The position numbers and the translations under genes were made by a program. This document shows, piece after piece, positions 26,201-34,900 of a DNA stretch of 64,000 nucleotides. Origin of the DNA: Geodermatophilus normandii (lineage in GTDB: Bacteria; Actinomycetota; Actinomycetes; Mycobacteriales; Geodermatophilaceae). The stretch lies in NCBI RefSeq assembly GCF_003182485.1, contig NZ_QGTX01000001.1:4488001-4552000 (forward strand). The letters are read 5' to 3'. The notes under the pieces were generated by a model. The model made no database searches. It had not been told where the DNA came from and saw only the letters and a program-made list of their open reading frames with translations. Each line of letters begins with the position of its first letter. The first letter of the stretch is position 1.

Positions 26201-28831
26201 CGCGTCGAAGTCCCACCAACCGGCATCGACGCCGGGACGCAACCGACTCCGGAGCCCTGCCCACGGGCGCTCGGGGTTCTGAGTCTCGCGCCGGTTCTCG
26301 TGCGCCTCGACGGGAAGCACCTCCCAGACGCCGAGACGCAGCAGGAATGCCAGTCGCTCACGCTGGAGGGTGCGGCCGTCGAGCACGAGGTGGCGAGCAG
26401 CCTTCCTTCGTGGGGCGGCGTCCGGATCGGCCTCGTCGTCTGGGTCGGCCGCGTCGTCGTCCAACAGGCCGGTCAGCTCGGGCAGGAGCGGAAGCACCTG
26501 CTGGGGCGCGCCGAGCAGAGCGCCGTCGTCCGGCGCCACCTGACCGAGCGCCCGGTAGGTGGCGGCGCGCGTGGTCGTCGCCTGGTCCGCGGGCGCCCAG
26601 GTCTCGAGCCAGTCGGCCCAGTCGTCGCCGAACGCCAGGGTGCCGGCGGGGCGCCAGCTGCCGTCGCGAGCCGGTAGTCGGACGTCGCTCAGCCGCCGCT
26701 GCCGGCGCTGCTTCGCGCGGTCGTTCTCGGTGAGCTCAGCCCTGCCCGGCTGGCACCAGAACCACTGGGCGGGGTCGAGGGTAGCGACGAGGTGAGCCCC
26801 CTTCGCCGTGCCGAACTCGTGCCCTCGCTCGCGGGCCAGCAGGCTCCAGAGGAAGGTGACAACCTCACCGCCCTCGGCGTCCTGCACCGCGGCGAGCCGG
26901 TCGAGGACGGTGTCGACGGTGAAGGGGCGAACCCCCAGGGGCTTGGCCCGATCGCCGTCGGCCTCGCTGGCAAGCAGCCCATCGCGGAGGAAGACGACGT
27001 CCATCGCAGCGGGAGGCTGCAGGGCCGCCCCGGCCTCGCGTACCCGGCCCATGACCAGCGAACTGGTGCGGCCGCGGACGCCATCCTCCGGTGCCGGCAG
27101 CGGGAACAACCGCCGGCCTCCGTCAGGTGCCGGCACCGGCAGCAGCCGGGCCTGCGGGTCACCGCGCAGCGATGTCAGCAGTTCTTCGCAGCGCCGCCGG
27201 TCGAGCGCCTGCAGGACCGTCACGAGATCGAGCAGCGCACGGAATCCGTTGTCCTCACCGCCCTCCGGCCACGGCGATGACGACCCGGGACGCAGCAACG
27301 TGCCGACCTCCGCCCAGACCTCCTCGACGTCGGTCGGCCGCCGGGCCAGCAGCAGCGCGCGTGCCGCGCCGCTGAGCGCCGGGTCGGCCACCCGGCGCTT
27401 CGACTGCCGCTCGAGGTACTCGGCGGGGAAGGTCGTGAGCAGCGCGTCGTCGAGCCGGCCGTCACCGGTGACGAGGCAGTCGACAGGCCGGGCCCGCCGC
27501 GGGGTGTCACCGCCCTCGGCGAGCGGGACCCACGCGACGTCGTCGAGGCCCGCCAACACGGCCTCACGGAAGCGGCGGGCGTGCGGGTCGTCCGGAGGCG
27601 TCGTCGCGGCCAACCGCTCCACGAGGCTCAGCAGATCGACAGCGCCGGTCTCCGCCAGGTCAGCCAGCGCCTGCACGCTCAGGCGACCCAGTGCCTCCAG
27701 CACCTCGCGGTTGCGAACGGCCGAACCCTCGTAGAAGCCGGTACGGGCGGCGTCGACCTCGAAGTAGCCGTGCAACAGCAGCGGCAGACCGCTGGCGATG
27801 CGAGTCGGAAAAAAGAGGTGGAACGGCGCACCGGCGTCGCCCTCCAGCGGCGGCACCACCTCGGGCGGTCCCTCGCCGACCGGTTGCACCCGCACCCCAA
27901 CGGCCGTCTCGTCGGCCAGGCCACCGTTGCCCTGCCGGTACAGGAACCAGCTGCTGCTCGGGGCGCCGTCCCGCCTAATCAGGACCGACTCGCGGACTAT
28001 GCCGCCCGACAACAGCTCACGCGGCTGCCACGAGGGCGCAACGGTCCGGCGCGTGTTCGCGAGCCGGTCGTCGACGACCACCTCGTCGAACGTCCCGAGC
28101 AGCAGCAGGATCTGGTCGGTGACGTCGTCGTCCAGCGCCCGCCGCACGACCGCGAGCCAATCCTGCACCGGACCGGCTCCGGTGAACGGCAGGCGGATCA
28201 CCGTGGTGAACCCCTCCGCCGCGAGCTCCGCCACGACGGGCGGCGGTTCCTCCACCCACCGCGGGAAGCGGAGCACGGGGACGGCATCGACCTCCCGCTC
28301 GACGTCGGGGACTTCGCTCAGGTACTTCTCCCAGCCGCTCGACCGCTCCCGGATCTGCAGCAAGGCGGCCTCGGCATCGAAGCGGACGGCGAGCCGAGGT
28401 CCCTGCGGGCCGAGCCCCGAGTACAGCTCAGGCGTGGCGGAGACCTCGAGGACCGACTTGAACCCGATCCCCTTGTGCCCGATCGCCTCGCCCTGAGCCT
28501 TCGTCGAACGGCCGATGTGGCCCAGCGAGTCGAGCACCACCTGCGCCGGGAACTCCGCGCCCTGGTTGGCCACGACGAGGGCCGGACCATCGGTATCGAG
28601 CACGACGCGGACCGGGCTGCGCTCTCCCGGGCCTGCCTGCAGCCGCCAGGCGTCGGCCGCGTTCTGCAGCAGCTCGATGAGGAACCGGCCGTGGTACTCA
28701 CGGCCCAGCAATCGCTCCGCCCGAGCAAACGAGCACGTGGTCTGCACCTGCTCGGCGGTCTCGTGCACGGCCCGCTCGTGAATCCGGTCCTCGACCAGAC
28801 GGCGGGCGCCCCCTATGACGTCGACGCTCAT
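23216..28831 (-). CDS. Sacsin-like GHKL ATPase with C-terminal DUF3883 (nuclease-like) domain
   Basis: The protein has 1,871 residues from the ATG at 28831. The N-terminus is a Bergerat-fold ATPase like the sacsin repeat/HSP90 type: ELLQNAADAW (53-62, N57 and D60), DTDGPALVVANQGAEF (79-94) and GHKGIGFKSVLEV (118-130). A very long helical and beta middle region (about 250-1750) has no motif I recognise. The last 130 residues are DUF3883-like: GYDLLGW, then VALEVKSSAHGRFLLSRNEW with the D...E-x-K pattern of a PD-(D/E)xK-derived fold. Proteins of this build are frequent in defence islands; ATP binding is presumably coupled to the C-terminal domain. It is transcribed towards the zinc-knuckle gene and hsdMSR, and divergently from a 63-residue ORF. 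Confidence 0.8.
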   Translation of the reverse strand: MSVDVIGGARRLVEDRIHERAVHETAEQVQTTCSFARAERLLGREYHGRFLIELLQNAADAWRLQAGPGERSPVRVVLDTDGPALVVANQGAEFPAQVVLDSLGHIGRSTKAQGEAIGHKGIGFKSVLEVSATPELYSGLGPQGPRLAVRFDAEAALLQIRERSSGWEKYLSEVPDVEREVDAVPVLRFPRWVEEPPPVVAELAAEGFTTVIRLPFTGAGPVQDWLAVVRRALDDDVTDQILLLLGTFDEVVVDDRLANTRRTVAPSWQPRELLSGGIVRESVLIRRDGAPSSSWFLYRQGNGGLADETAVGVRVQPVGEGPPEVVPPLEGDAGAPFHLFFPTRIASGLPLLLHGYFEVDAARTGFYEGSAVRNREVLEALGRLSVQALADLAETGAVDLLSLVERLAATTPPDDPHARRFREAVLAGLDDVAWVPLAEGGDTPRRARPVDCLVTGDGRLDDALLTTFPAEYLERQSKRRVADPALSGAARALLLARRPTDVEEVWAEVGTLLRPGSSSPWPEGGEDNGFRALLDLVTVLQALDRRRCEELLTSLRGDPQARLLPVPAPDGGRRLFPLPAPEDGVRGRTSSLVMGRVREAGAALQPPAAMDVVFLRDGLLASEADGDRAKPLGVRPFTVDTVLDRLAAVQDAEGGEVVTFLWSLLARERGHEFGTAKGAHLVATLDPAQWFWCQPGRAELTENDRAKQRRQRRLSDVRLPARDGSWRPAGTLAFGDDWADWLETWAPADQATTTRAATYRALGQVAPDDGALLGAPQQVLPLLPELTGLLDDDAADPDDEADPDAAPRRKAARHLVLDGRTLQRERLAFLLRLGVWEVLPVEAHENRRETQNPERPWAGLRSRLRPGVDAGWWDFDAPRWAGRGHLNVRVSEDFRFRWVLDQPDVAGRLAVAALLDTGAGLYGQLMTAAAFCQSCSDAGHGRHGVRYRTGVDDRGVSTLALQLTAERWVPTSLAGEPQPEGAAPGAVWWAENPPSDAGMANSPLRFLPLLHRKTAMSSELRRLCGITDLEHSTPERLTNLLRDLRAGVESGAVLSGSGRQALIGLHRLAYGRLSELGESGAALLQEVGVLCELDGSLVYRPPGEARHDDDRFATYRRYFTGVVPFVVLARDKGPVARRLGLTPFEVTVRRQAADAGTDVTAEMSDALAERLPELFAVLVHHSLGAQTLEPTSNEFETRSRRLQGLVVRQVADLVLDVEAVGTGRTVVVGEGSVHDLFLDGATTLTPVLFHDLDGPDWPRRLRTRLASHLAVLVENTAYTATFQLLLLAEDDAERERVLHDLGISTDDVDAVRLRLGAVTEMDRRTSRVWFDAVLSVLYGVPTSVGPHAAAELRAAGLPPEVAEQVAAAGGGQSVRTDAGPVLRLLDDAGVDLVALDRRLRDAGDPGLEVRAATQQLRAWKALHGRRLVAVLAGAGASEEAARAGVDGLLPPPVLALVLDPAPTRVLAGVGHLLTVAGLAPDVEALVANPLAELVRLARAQGPADLDERVDALYVDDERRRVLARLAASWRTETAFFGTLARTTPGETRAATRGHHDAVGQLLPSRVVQPSDLCACLPQVFVGRPGVQDRLAARLVDSVTAPGPDRAELLAELSDWLPVTLAETVETALAAPVKELVRQVRDRVGRLGAAGLAPTTPAGLATPTDRAPRRPGPTTVPRVTVDASVDQRKKRLGDEAESWALACVVRPLLALAPAERAAALEEVADLLRRDAQGAAVEAALAHLPAASSPDAEEEDLLADLAGLLHVSRHGDGFGYDLLGWLPTHEGAAPQPVALEVKSSAHGRFLLSRNEWATAQRFSAAGEGAAYAVLVVRRGASGATPARLDLLPDPVRLREKDLLRLEEDTYQVRYAVR

Positions 28832-29142
28832 GGCGCGAACGCTACGGACAGCCACCCGGCGTGCGCAGACGGTCAGCACACCGCGTGTCGTCCGGAGCCG
28901 GTCCTGCCCGACACGCGTGCGGTCCTCACCGACATGACGCCGGTAAGGGGTGGATGAGCCGGATGTCCCCGACGGCCGTCCTGCTCCTGGCGACCGGCCG
29001 GGCAGCGCCGGGCTGAGCAATCACCACCACGAGAGTCGGTGCCGCCCCGTGGTTGCCCTTGCTCACCGCTACCGTCGCGGGCGGGACGCCAGTGCACGCA
29101 GCGGAACATCCACACTGCTAGACCGAACGAAAGGACTGGCAC

Positions 29143-29334
29143 ATGGGAAAGCGGCACGTGCCCGAAGCCGGGTGGAGCAAGGAAGGTGGGGATTGGTTCA
29201 ACAGCTTGGACTGGGAGGATGCTCAATTTCTCTTGACGGGACAGGCGGGCGACGCTCGCACCGAAGATGATGAAGCGCGGCTTGCTAGGCTTCGAGAAGG
29301 CTACGAGAACGCGACGGGCGAGACTTGGGAATGA
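29143..29334 (+). CDS. Small acidic hypothetical protein (63 aa)
   Basis: The ATG at 29143 has GAAAGGA seven bases upstream. The product is short and acidic (WSKEGGDWFNSLDWEDAQFL, then EDDEARLARLREGYENATGE): an aromatic N-terminal half and a charged C-terminal helix. I do not recognise a family. It is divergent from the sacsin-like ATPase with 311 bp between starts and is alone on its strand. The good ribosome binding site and coherent amino acid composition argue it is real; regulator or inhibitor roles are only guesses. Confidence 0.6.
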   Translation: MGKRHVPEAGWSKEGGDWFNSLDWEDAQFLLTGQAGDARTEDDEARLARLREGYENATGETWE

Positions 29335-29411
29335 CCGATCCTGGGCGCGCGCGGCGTCTTGACTGGAATCGCACCGAATTCTGAAGGGGTCGCCGGGGTA
29401 GGTCGAAGGAC

Positions 29412-29427
29412 TCCCGAGAAGTCGGGA
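29412..29427. terminator. Short hairpin between convergent genes
   Basis: TCCCGA (29412-29417), GAAG loop, TCGGGA (29422-29427) form a 6-bp stem with a stable tetraloop. It lies in the 238-bp gap between the 63-residue gene and the convergent 641-residue gene. The position suits a terminator, but the stem is short. Confidence 0.35.
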
Positions 29428-29572
29428 CAAAGGAACATCTATCGGAACCTCGCAGCGGCTTAGTTCGATCCGATAGCCGATGTGGGCGGTAAGCGGGCCT
29501 CAACGAACAGACTGTCTGAGCGAGCGGCTGCAGGCCATCGCAAAGTACAAGATTGGCCAAGGAAACGAAGTG

Positions 29573-31498
29573 CTACTGGGTGTTCTCGCGGGTGTTGACG
29601 TCGTGCCAGATCGCCTCTTGTTCCAACCAGTAGAGGAAGTAGCGCGTCGCCTCATCTATGGTGCTGTTCAGGACTGGGTCGTCCTTGCTGGTGGACAAGT
29701 AGGTGGTTGCGTTGCGGCGGACCAGCCAGATCGTCGTGAACTGGCTGATTTCGCGCCGGATGCGTCGGGTGGCCGGCTGGGTCTCCAGGACACGGAAGTT
29801 CTCCACGAGGTCGCGCCAGACGTCCTCCGGTGCGGCCGCATTGGAGACCTCTGGCGGGAAGGTGAACCCGTAGTGCGCCAGGAACCGCCGGATGGCGTCT
29901 GCGCGCCGCCTCACCGACGGGGTCATCGCAATTCGACGGCCCGCCGGGGACGGTGCCTGGATGCTGAGGTCCAGGACCGGTTCGACGAGATCCTCGTAGT
30001 ACAGCGAGAGCAGGTCATCGATGCTGGTCACGTCGTTACGCTCGGCGAGGATCGGCCGGATCCCCCACGGGTCGAGATCACCGAGTAGGTCCCACTCGGC
30101 GGCGCGGGACTGCAAGAAGAAGCCGATGCGGTCGGCCAGAGTCCGAGGGTTGGCATACGAGTCCCATGCGCCCGTCCCCTCGGTGAGGCTGTCGGCGACC
30201 CCCGCGCCGAGGTCACCCGACCATGTCGCGGCCGCCCAGTTGGTCCCGATGTCGAAGGAGGCGACCAGCGCCCTGGTGACCGTGACGGGGCGCTCGGGAC
30301 GAGCCAGGGCGTCGAGGCCTACCAGCAGATGCTGCAGATCGACCCACCGCCCGTCCGGCGCGATCACCGCCTCATAGTCAAGGAACATCTGCCATCGACC
30401 GGCCTGATAGGCCAGTTTGTCCTGGTAGATCTTGCCGGGTGCCGCCCCGATAACCTCGTCGAAGGGTAGGTTTGACTTGTGGCTCCGTTGCCGAAGCATC
30501 GTGATTCGCTCGGCGAGCGGTGTCATCAGCGGTAGGGTGGTCTCCCACTCGCGCAGGTCGCGTCGGAACGCGTCCCAAGGGGCAGCGGCGATCGAGATCC
30601 CGCCGGCCGACAGCCATGCGAGCTGTCCCGCCGGAAGTAGCTTGCGCTGCACGTTCCCTTTGGACACCAGATCTTTGGACACCGACAGCGGTTCCTCCAG
30701 CTTGACCTGGTACCAGGTACGGCTGCTGCCGTCGGGGTCCGTGGTCGAGGCCTTGTCGAGGATGGCGACCCGCCCCTGGTGGCCGGCCAGGACGCCGAGG
30801 CTGGCTGCTGGCGGTCGCGCGGGATCGGTGCCCGCGCTCGGCCCGGCACGCAAGTGCAATTCGTCATGCGGATCGGTGCGCCCTTCCAACGGGGGCATCG
30901 CGGGGACCTTGTCGAGTCGCGTTGGCGTCGGAAAGACGGGCGCAGGCAACAGGGGACTCGTGAGGTTCGGGTCCGCACGCAGATAGCGCTGTAGGCCCGC
31001 TGGTAGGTACACGTATGCCAGCAGCAGGTGCTGCGGCGCAGCCGTCCTGGCGTCCAGTTGCACCCGCGACCGCACGAACAGCCGGCTGACATCGAGCGCG
31101 AGTGCTTGCTCTAGCGCCGCTCGGTCCTCGTTGGATCTCACGAGCACGCGTTGCCATTCGACCGCAGCGCTCCGCGGGTACTCCTGGGCTTTGCGCAGCA
31201 TCAGGTACCCGGTGATGGCCTCGTCGATCTCATCGGCCGTCATGCCCGCCCGTTGAATTAGGAAAAGCTCGACGGTCAGCGGCAGGGCCGAGGAGAGCTG
31301 TTCGAGCGGCGCCCGCAGCCGATCCGGCCAGGTCGCGCCCCGCCGCCGCGCCGCCTCGATCAGGGACGACACCGACGCCGGTGGGACCGCAATCCGTCCC
31401 CTGGCCAAGATGGCGAGCTTCAGGTGCGCGGGGATCTCCCGATTGCCCGGCGCCACCCGGGGACGCCAGACGACAACCTTCTCCAGGACGCGACGCAC
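29573..31498 (-). CDS. Uncharacterised 641-aa protein with SH3-like segment
   Basis: The start is a GTG at 31498, three bases after the stop of a 43-residue ORF. There is no signal peptide or membrane segment. Residues about 214-270 (HLRAGPSAGTDPARPPAASL, then GVLAGHQGRVAILDKA and TWYQVKLEEPL) look like a bacterial SH3-type barrel with its LRAGPS entry strand and WYQVKL strand. Residues about 370-445 hold an acidic/aromatic block (DYEAVIAPDGRWVDLQHLLV and FDIGTNWAAATWSGDLGAG) that could be a catalytic domain of cysteine-peptidase or amidase type, but I cannot identify it. The unit is preceded by a GTCAC triple repeat, linking it to the protease genes further right. The function is unknown. 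Confidence 0.65.
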   Translation of the reverse strand: MRRVLEKVVVWRPRVAPGNREIPAHLKLAILARGRIAVPPASVSSLIEAARRRGATWPDRLRAPLEQLSSALPLTVELFLIQRAGMTADEIDEAITGYLMLRKAQEYPRSAAVEWQRVLVRSNEDRAALEQALALDVSRLFVRSRVQLDARTAAPQHLLLAYVYLPAGLQRYLRADPNLTSPLLPAPVFPTPTRLDKVPAMPPLEGRTDPHDELHLRAGPSAGTDPARPPAASLGVLAGHQGRVAILDKASTTDPDGSSRTWYQVKLEEPLSVSKDLVSKGNVQRKLLPAGQLAWLSAGGISIAAAPWDAFRRDLREWETTLPLMTPLAERITMLRQRSHKSNLPFDEVIGAAPGKIYQDKLAYQAGRWQMFLDYEAVIAPDGRWVDLQHLLVGLDALARPERPVTVTRALVASFDIGTNWAAATWSGDLGAGVADSLTEGTGAWDSYANPRTLADRIGFFLQSRAAEWDLLGDLDPWGIRPILAERNDVTSIDDLLSLYYEDLVEPVLDLSIQAPSPAGRRIAMTPSVRRRADAIRRFLAHYGFTFPPEVSNAAAPEDVWRDLVENFRVLETQPATRRIRREISQFTTIWLVRRNATTYLSTSKDDPVLNSTIDEATRYFLYWLEQEAIWHDVNTRENTQ

Positions 31499-31501
31499 GG
31501 C

Positions 31502-31633
31502 TCAGGAAGCGGTCAGGAGGTGGTTGACGGCGACCGGCAAACCTCTGGTCGGCTCGTGATAGTCGAGCTCCACCGGCCGGCTGAGCCCGCCGGGTACCCG
31601 CGTCAACGTCACGGTCAACGTCACGTCCGGCAC
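31502..31633 (-). CDS. 43-aa peptide translationally coupled to the SH3-like protein
   Basis: GTG at 31633 with GAGGAG six bases upstream opens a 43-residue frame (MPDVTLTVTLTRVPGGLSRP, then VELDYHEPTRGLPVAVNHLL, TAS). Its stop is followed after one triplet by the GTG of the 641-residue gene. The Thr/Val alternation suggests beta strands. The strong ribosome binding site and tight coupling make it a likely real gene and the first cistron of this unit, downstream of the iteron cluster at 31795. It could be a partner peptide or a translational leader; no homologue comes to mind. Confidence 0.55.
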   Translation of the reverse strand: MPDVTLTVTLTRVPGGLSRPVELDYHEPTRGLPVAVNHLLTAS

Positions 31634-31944
31634 GGGAACTCCTCACTCGCGGTCAGTCCGCCACCATCGGATGTCGCACCACTCTCAAGCCGGCCGGCTG
31701 CCAGAGCATCGCCACGACACACCGTTCCGTAGACCGACGGTGGTCGGCGAGGAAGCCGAGCACGGGTCCTCACCGGACAGGCTTGCGGCATGCCGTCCCC
31801 TAGTCGTCACGGTCCCGTCACGCGCCTCGCTGTGGGGTCCATCAACGATCTCGGACCGAGGCTCGCTGCTGAGAGGATCTGTCCATGCCAGAGCAGCGGC
31901 GGAGGTTTAACCCACAGGGAAGTGGTCGTCTGCCTGAGCGTGGG
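31634..31944. other. Intergenic promoter region upstream of the 43-aa/641-aa unit
   Basis: About 310 bp separate the 1,217-residue gene's stop (31945) from the 43-residue gene's start. The stretch contains iteron cluster A (31795-31821), about 160 bp upstream of the start. I see no gene in it. Confidence 0.5.
31795..31821. promoter_or_regulatory. Iteron cluster A: three GTC(A/C)C units at 11-bp period
   Basis: GTCCC at 31795, GTCAC at 31806 and GTCAC at 31817 are spaced exactly 11 bp apart (read as GTGAC on the minus strand towards the genes). The same arrangement occurs at 35690 and 53814. Direct repeats one helical turn apart suggest cooperative binding of a regulator to one face of the DNA, as in SARP-type operators. 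The binding protein is not known. Confidence 0.6.
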
Positions 31945-34900
31945 TCACGCCGCCGGCCTCCTTCTGAAGCTGAGCAGGCCGTTGATTCGAGTGCCATAGG
32001 GAGGCGCGAATTCGCTGCCGTAGTATGCCTCCAAGTGGCCCGAGTGGTTGGCTGGGTCCAGCATGCGGCCCTCCATTTTCACGGTGACCGACTTACCACG
32101 AATCTCCTCCGGGATGTGATGGGTGCCACCTACCAGCATCAGAGCCTGCTCCGGCCCCTCCGTCTGGTCGGCCTCGTAGTTGACGTCGAACCTAGAGGGA
32201 TCGGTAACGCTCCCACCAAAGTCGAGTCTAAGTTCGCCCCAAACGTCGCCACCTACTACCCCTGGGGACAGGGAAAAAGTGAAGTCGACGTCGGCGGCCC
32301 AGTCCGGTATGGGCACCTGCCAGACGGCCGCGGAGGGCCACTGAGTCCAGGCCGTCTGGTCGGTTGCCAGCGTCGACGGGACTTCCTGGTGCGCGGTCCC
32401 GCTCCACTGTCTCGACGAGGGCCCATCCGATGTCGCCCCGCCGACCTCGACCCACTCGCCCTGTTGATTCTGTTCCCAGCGCGGCAGGCGGTCGTCGGCC
32501 CGCAAGTGCACGAGGTTCGTGGGTACCCGCACAATCCACGGCGCACCCTGCGGTACTTCGGCACCGGGCCGGTCGAGGCGCTCGGCGATCTCGTCGGCGA
32601 TAGGCAGGTAGAGCGCGCTGGTGATCGGGGGCAGCGGTCCGCCGTTCCAAGTCTCGCCGAAGGTCAGGAAGTGGTCGATCGCCCCCTCGAACCCGGGCCG
32701 GGCCGGCACCGACACACGCGCGTATCCCGCCTGCAGGAACTCGTTGAAGGCCGGATCGGGGTCGTCGTAGGCGATTCGCTCGTCCCACTGGTCCTTGCGA
32801 CCCCAGAAGTACGGATAGGTCACCCAGGTCATCTGCTCCCACTCGAACGCCTGCTCGAAGAAGCGCACGTACGGACCCTCACCGGCGGTCTCGAAGACAT
32901 CCAGCTGCGGCAGACCCGTGCTCGCCGACAGTTTCATGGCGTCGAATAGATCGAAGTGCTGGTCCGTAAGGATGCTGATGCAATTCTTCTTTAGCTCTGT
33001 TCGGATCGAGAGCTGGTTCGCCGCCGGGTTGCGGCCGCGGATCGCGACGCCGGCCTGCAGCTGCAGCGCCGCCAGCTTCTCTTCGTAGTCCGCGACCAAG
33101 GCGGCGTGCGCGGTGGCCAGCTTGGCGTGCGTCTCCAGCCGCCACTTCTCCATAGCCCTCTCGGTCCGCTGGCACTTGACCTCGATCGCCACAGCGACCT
33201 GTGCGACGTGGAAGCTATCGAGGGCGAACGGCACCGTGTCGCGCTCGTCGTCCAGTGTCGTCGTCCAGAGCCAGTTCCCGGCCCCCATCCGCTGAGTTCG
33301 CCGACCGAGGACGACGTCCAGCGCGCAGTCGCCCTCCCACTGGTTGAGCACCCTGCCGACGCTGCCAAAGACCGCACGGTAGCCGTCGTCGATAGCGATC
33401 TGGCCAGAGTGGTTGTAGTTGGTGTTCTTGTCCCCGCCGCCTGCCTTGAAGTCTGCCGACTTCGTGCGGTAGAGCTCCGGCGGCGGCGCGACGTCCTTCG
33501 CTTGATAGACCTGCACCCAGTAGCCGTAGTTGCTTTCGTTGATTTGAGCTGGTAGGAGGGTGAACGTGGGCGGCTTGGTAAGTGTGACCGTTCCGGCATG
33601 CGCTCGGTTCATGGCGGCCACGATGAACGCTGCCGGCTCGGGCACCATGAAATCGAAGGTGGCGCGCAGGCCGTAGTTGTACATTTGCGCCTGGTAGACC
33701 TTGTTCACCCACTGGTAGACCCCGGATACGTGGCCGGCCCCCTTGACGTTGTTCAACTCGTGGGTGTTCTTCTCGATGGTCTCCGTGGTGAGGCGAGTCG
33801 TGGTTCGCTCGAGGATGCGCTCGGCGATCTTCCGCGAGCTGCGCTCGGTGACGTCCTGGGAGAATGACGAGGCGGCCTTCGTCGCCTCCTCTTTGGACCG
33901 TGACAGCGAACCCTCGGCGCTGACCGCGAACTCCACGGTCGGGCCGTAGCTGCCCGAGATGTTGAGGCCAGCCTTGAGCGCGGCGTCCTCCTTGATCGTC
34001 GTGCTCGTCTCACGGGTCATCTCGAACCGGTCCGCGGTCTCCAGCTCGCGCTCCTCGCTGGTACCAACCTCGCTCTCGGACAGCGTGAAGACCTCTGACT
34101 CCTCTCGCCGGGTGTGCTCGCGCAGCTTCCGCTCGCCCCGGAGCACGTTCTCAATGTGTGCGACGTCGGCGCCCTCGTATCCGATCAGTTGCTGCCGGAC
34201 GACGAGCAGGTCTGCCACACCAGCAGGTGCGACGGCGCCCCGGGTGTGCGGGATCCGGCCGTCCATCGGGAACACCGGGACGGGCAGCAGGCCACCGGTC
34301 CCAAGGGTGCCCCAGCCGGTGACGATCGGTGTCTGCACGGAGACCAGCGCGTCCCCGACGCGGGTGAAGGACTGCCTCACCGGGTGGCCGGCGATCTGCT
34401 CCAGCCGCTCCACGGTCGTGGTCAGTTCGGCACCGAGGCCCTGGGTGATTCGGTCGAGTGGAACGGCGCTGAGGTCGAGGCCGCGGTCAGCAAGCAGTGT
34501 GCGGGTGCCCTCGGTCAACGCCTCGGTGGCCTCCGGCTGCAAGATGAAACCAGCCTCCGTCAGGTCCGGAGGACTGAACTCAACTCTGCCCGGGGCGGCG
34601 ACGGAGGTGGTGCCTGCCAAGGTTGCCGCCAAGTTCGCCAGGCCATCAGGAACCGTCGTCGATCCGGCCGCCGTGTCACCGCCCTGCTCGCCCGCCTCTT
34701 CGATGATCGGGCCTTCGTCGATCGTTCCCCCCAGCCGGCGGAGACTCACCGTGCGCAAGTCCCTCGTGAAGGTGCTCTCCGCGGCCATGGCGCTCGTCAA
34801 CCGCAGTTCCTCCGGCGGATCTACGGCCTCGCTGCCCTCCACTGCAGAGACCCGGAAATGGCGCCCCTCGAGCGAACCGAGTTCGGCGATCGCGACCCGC

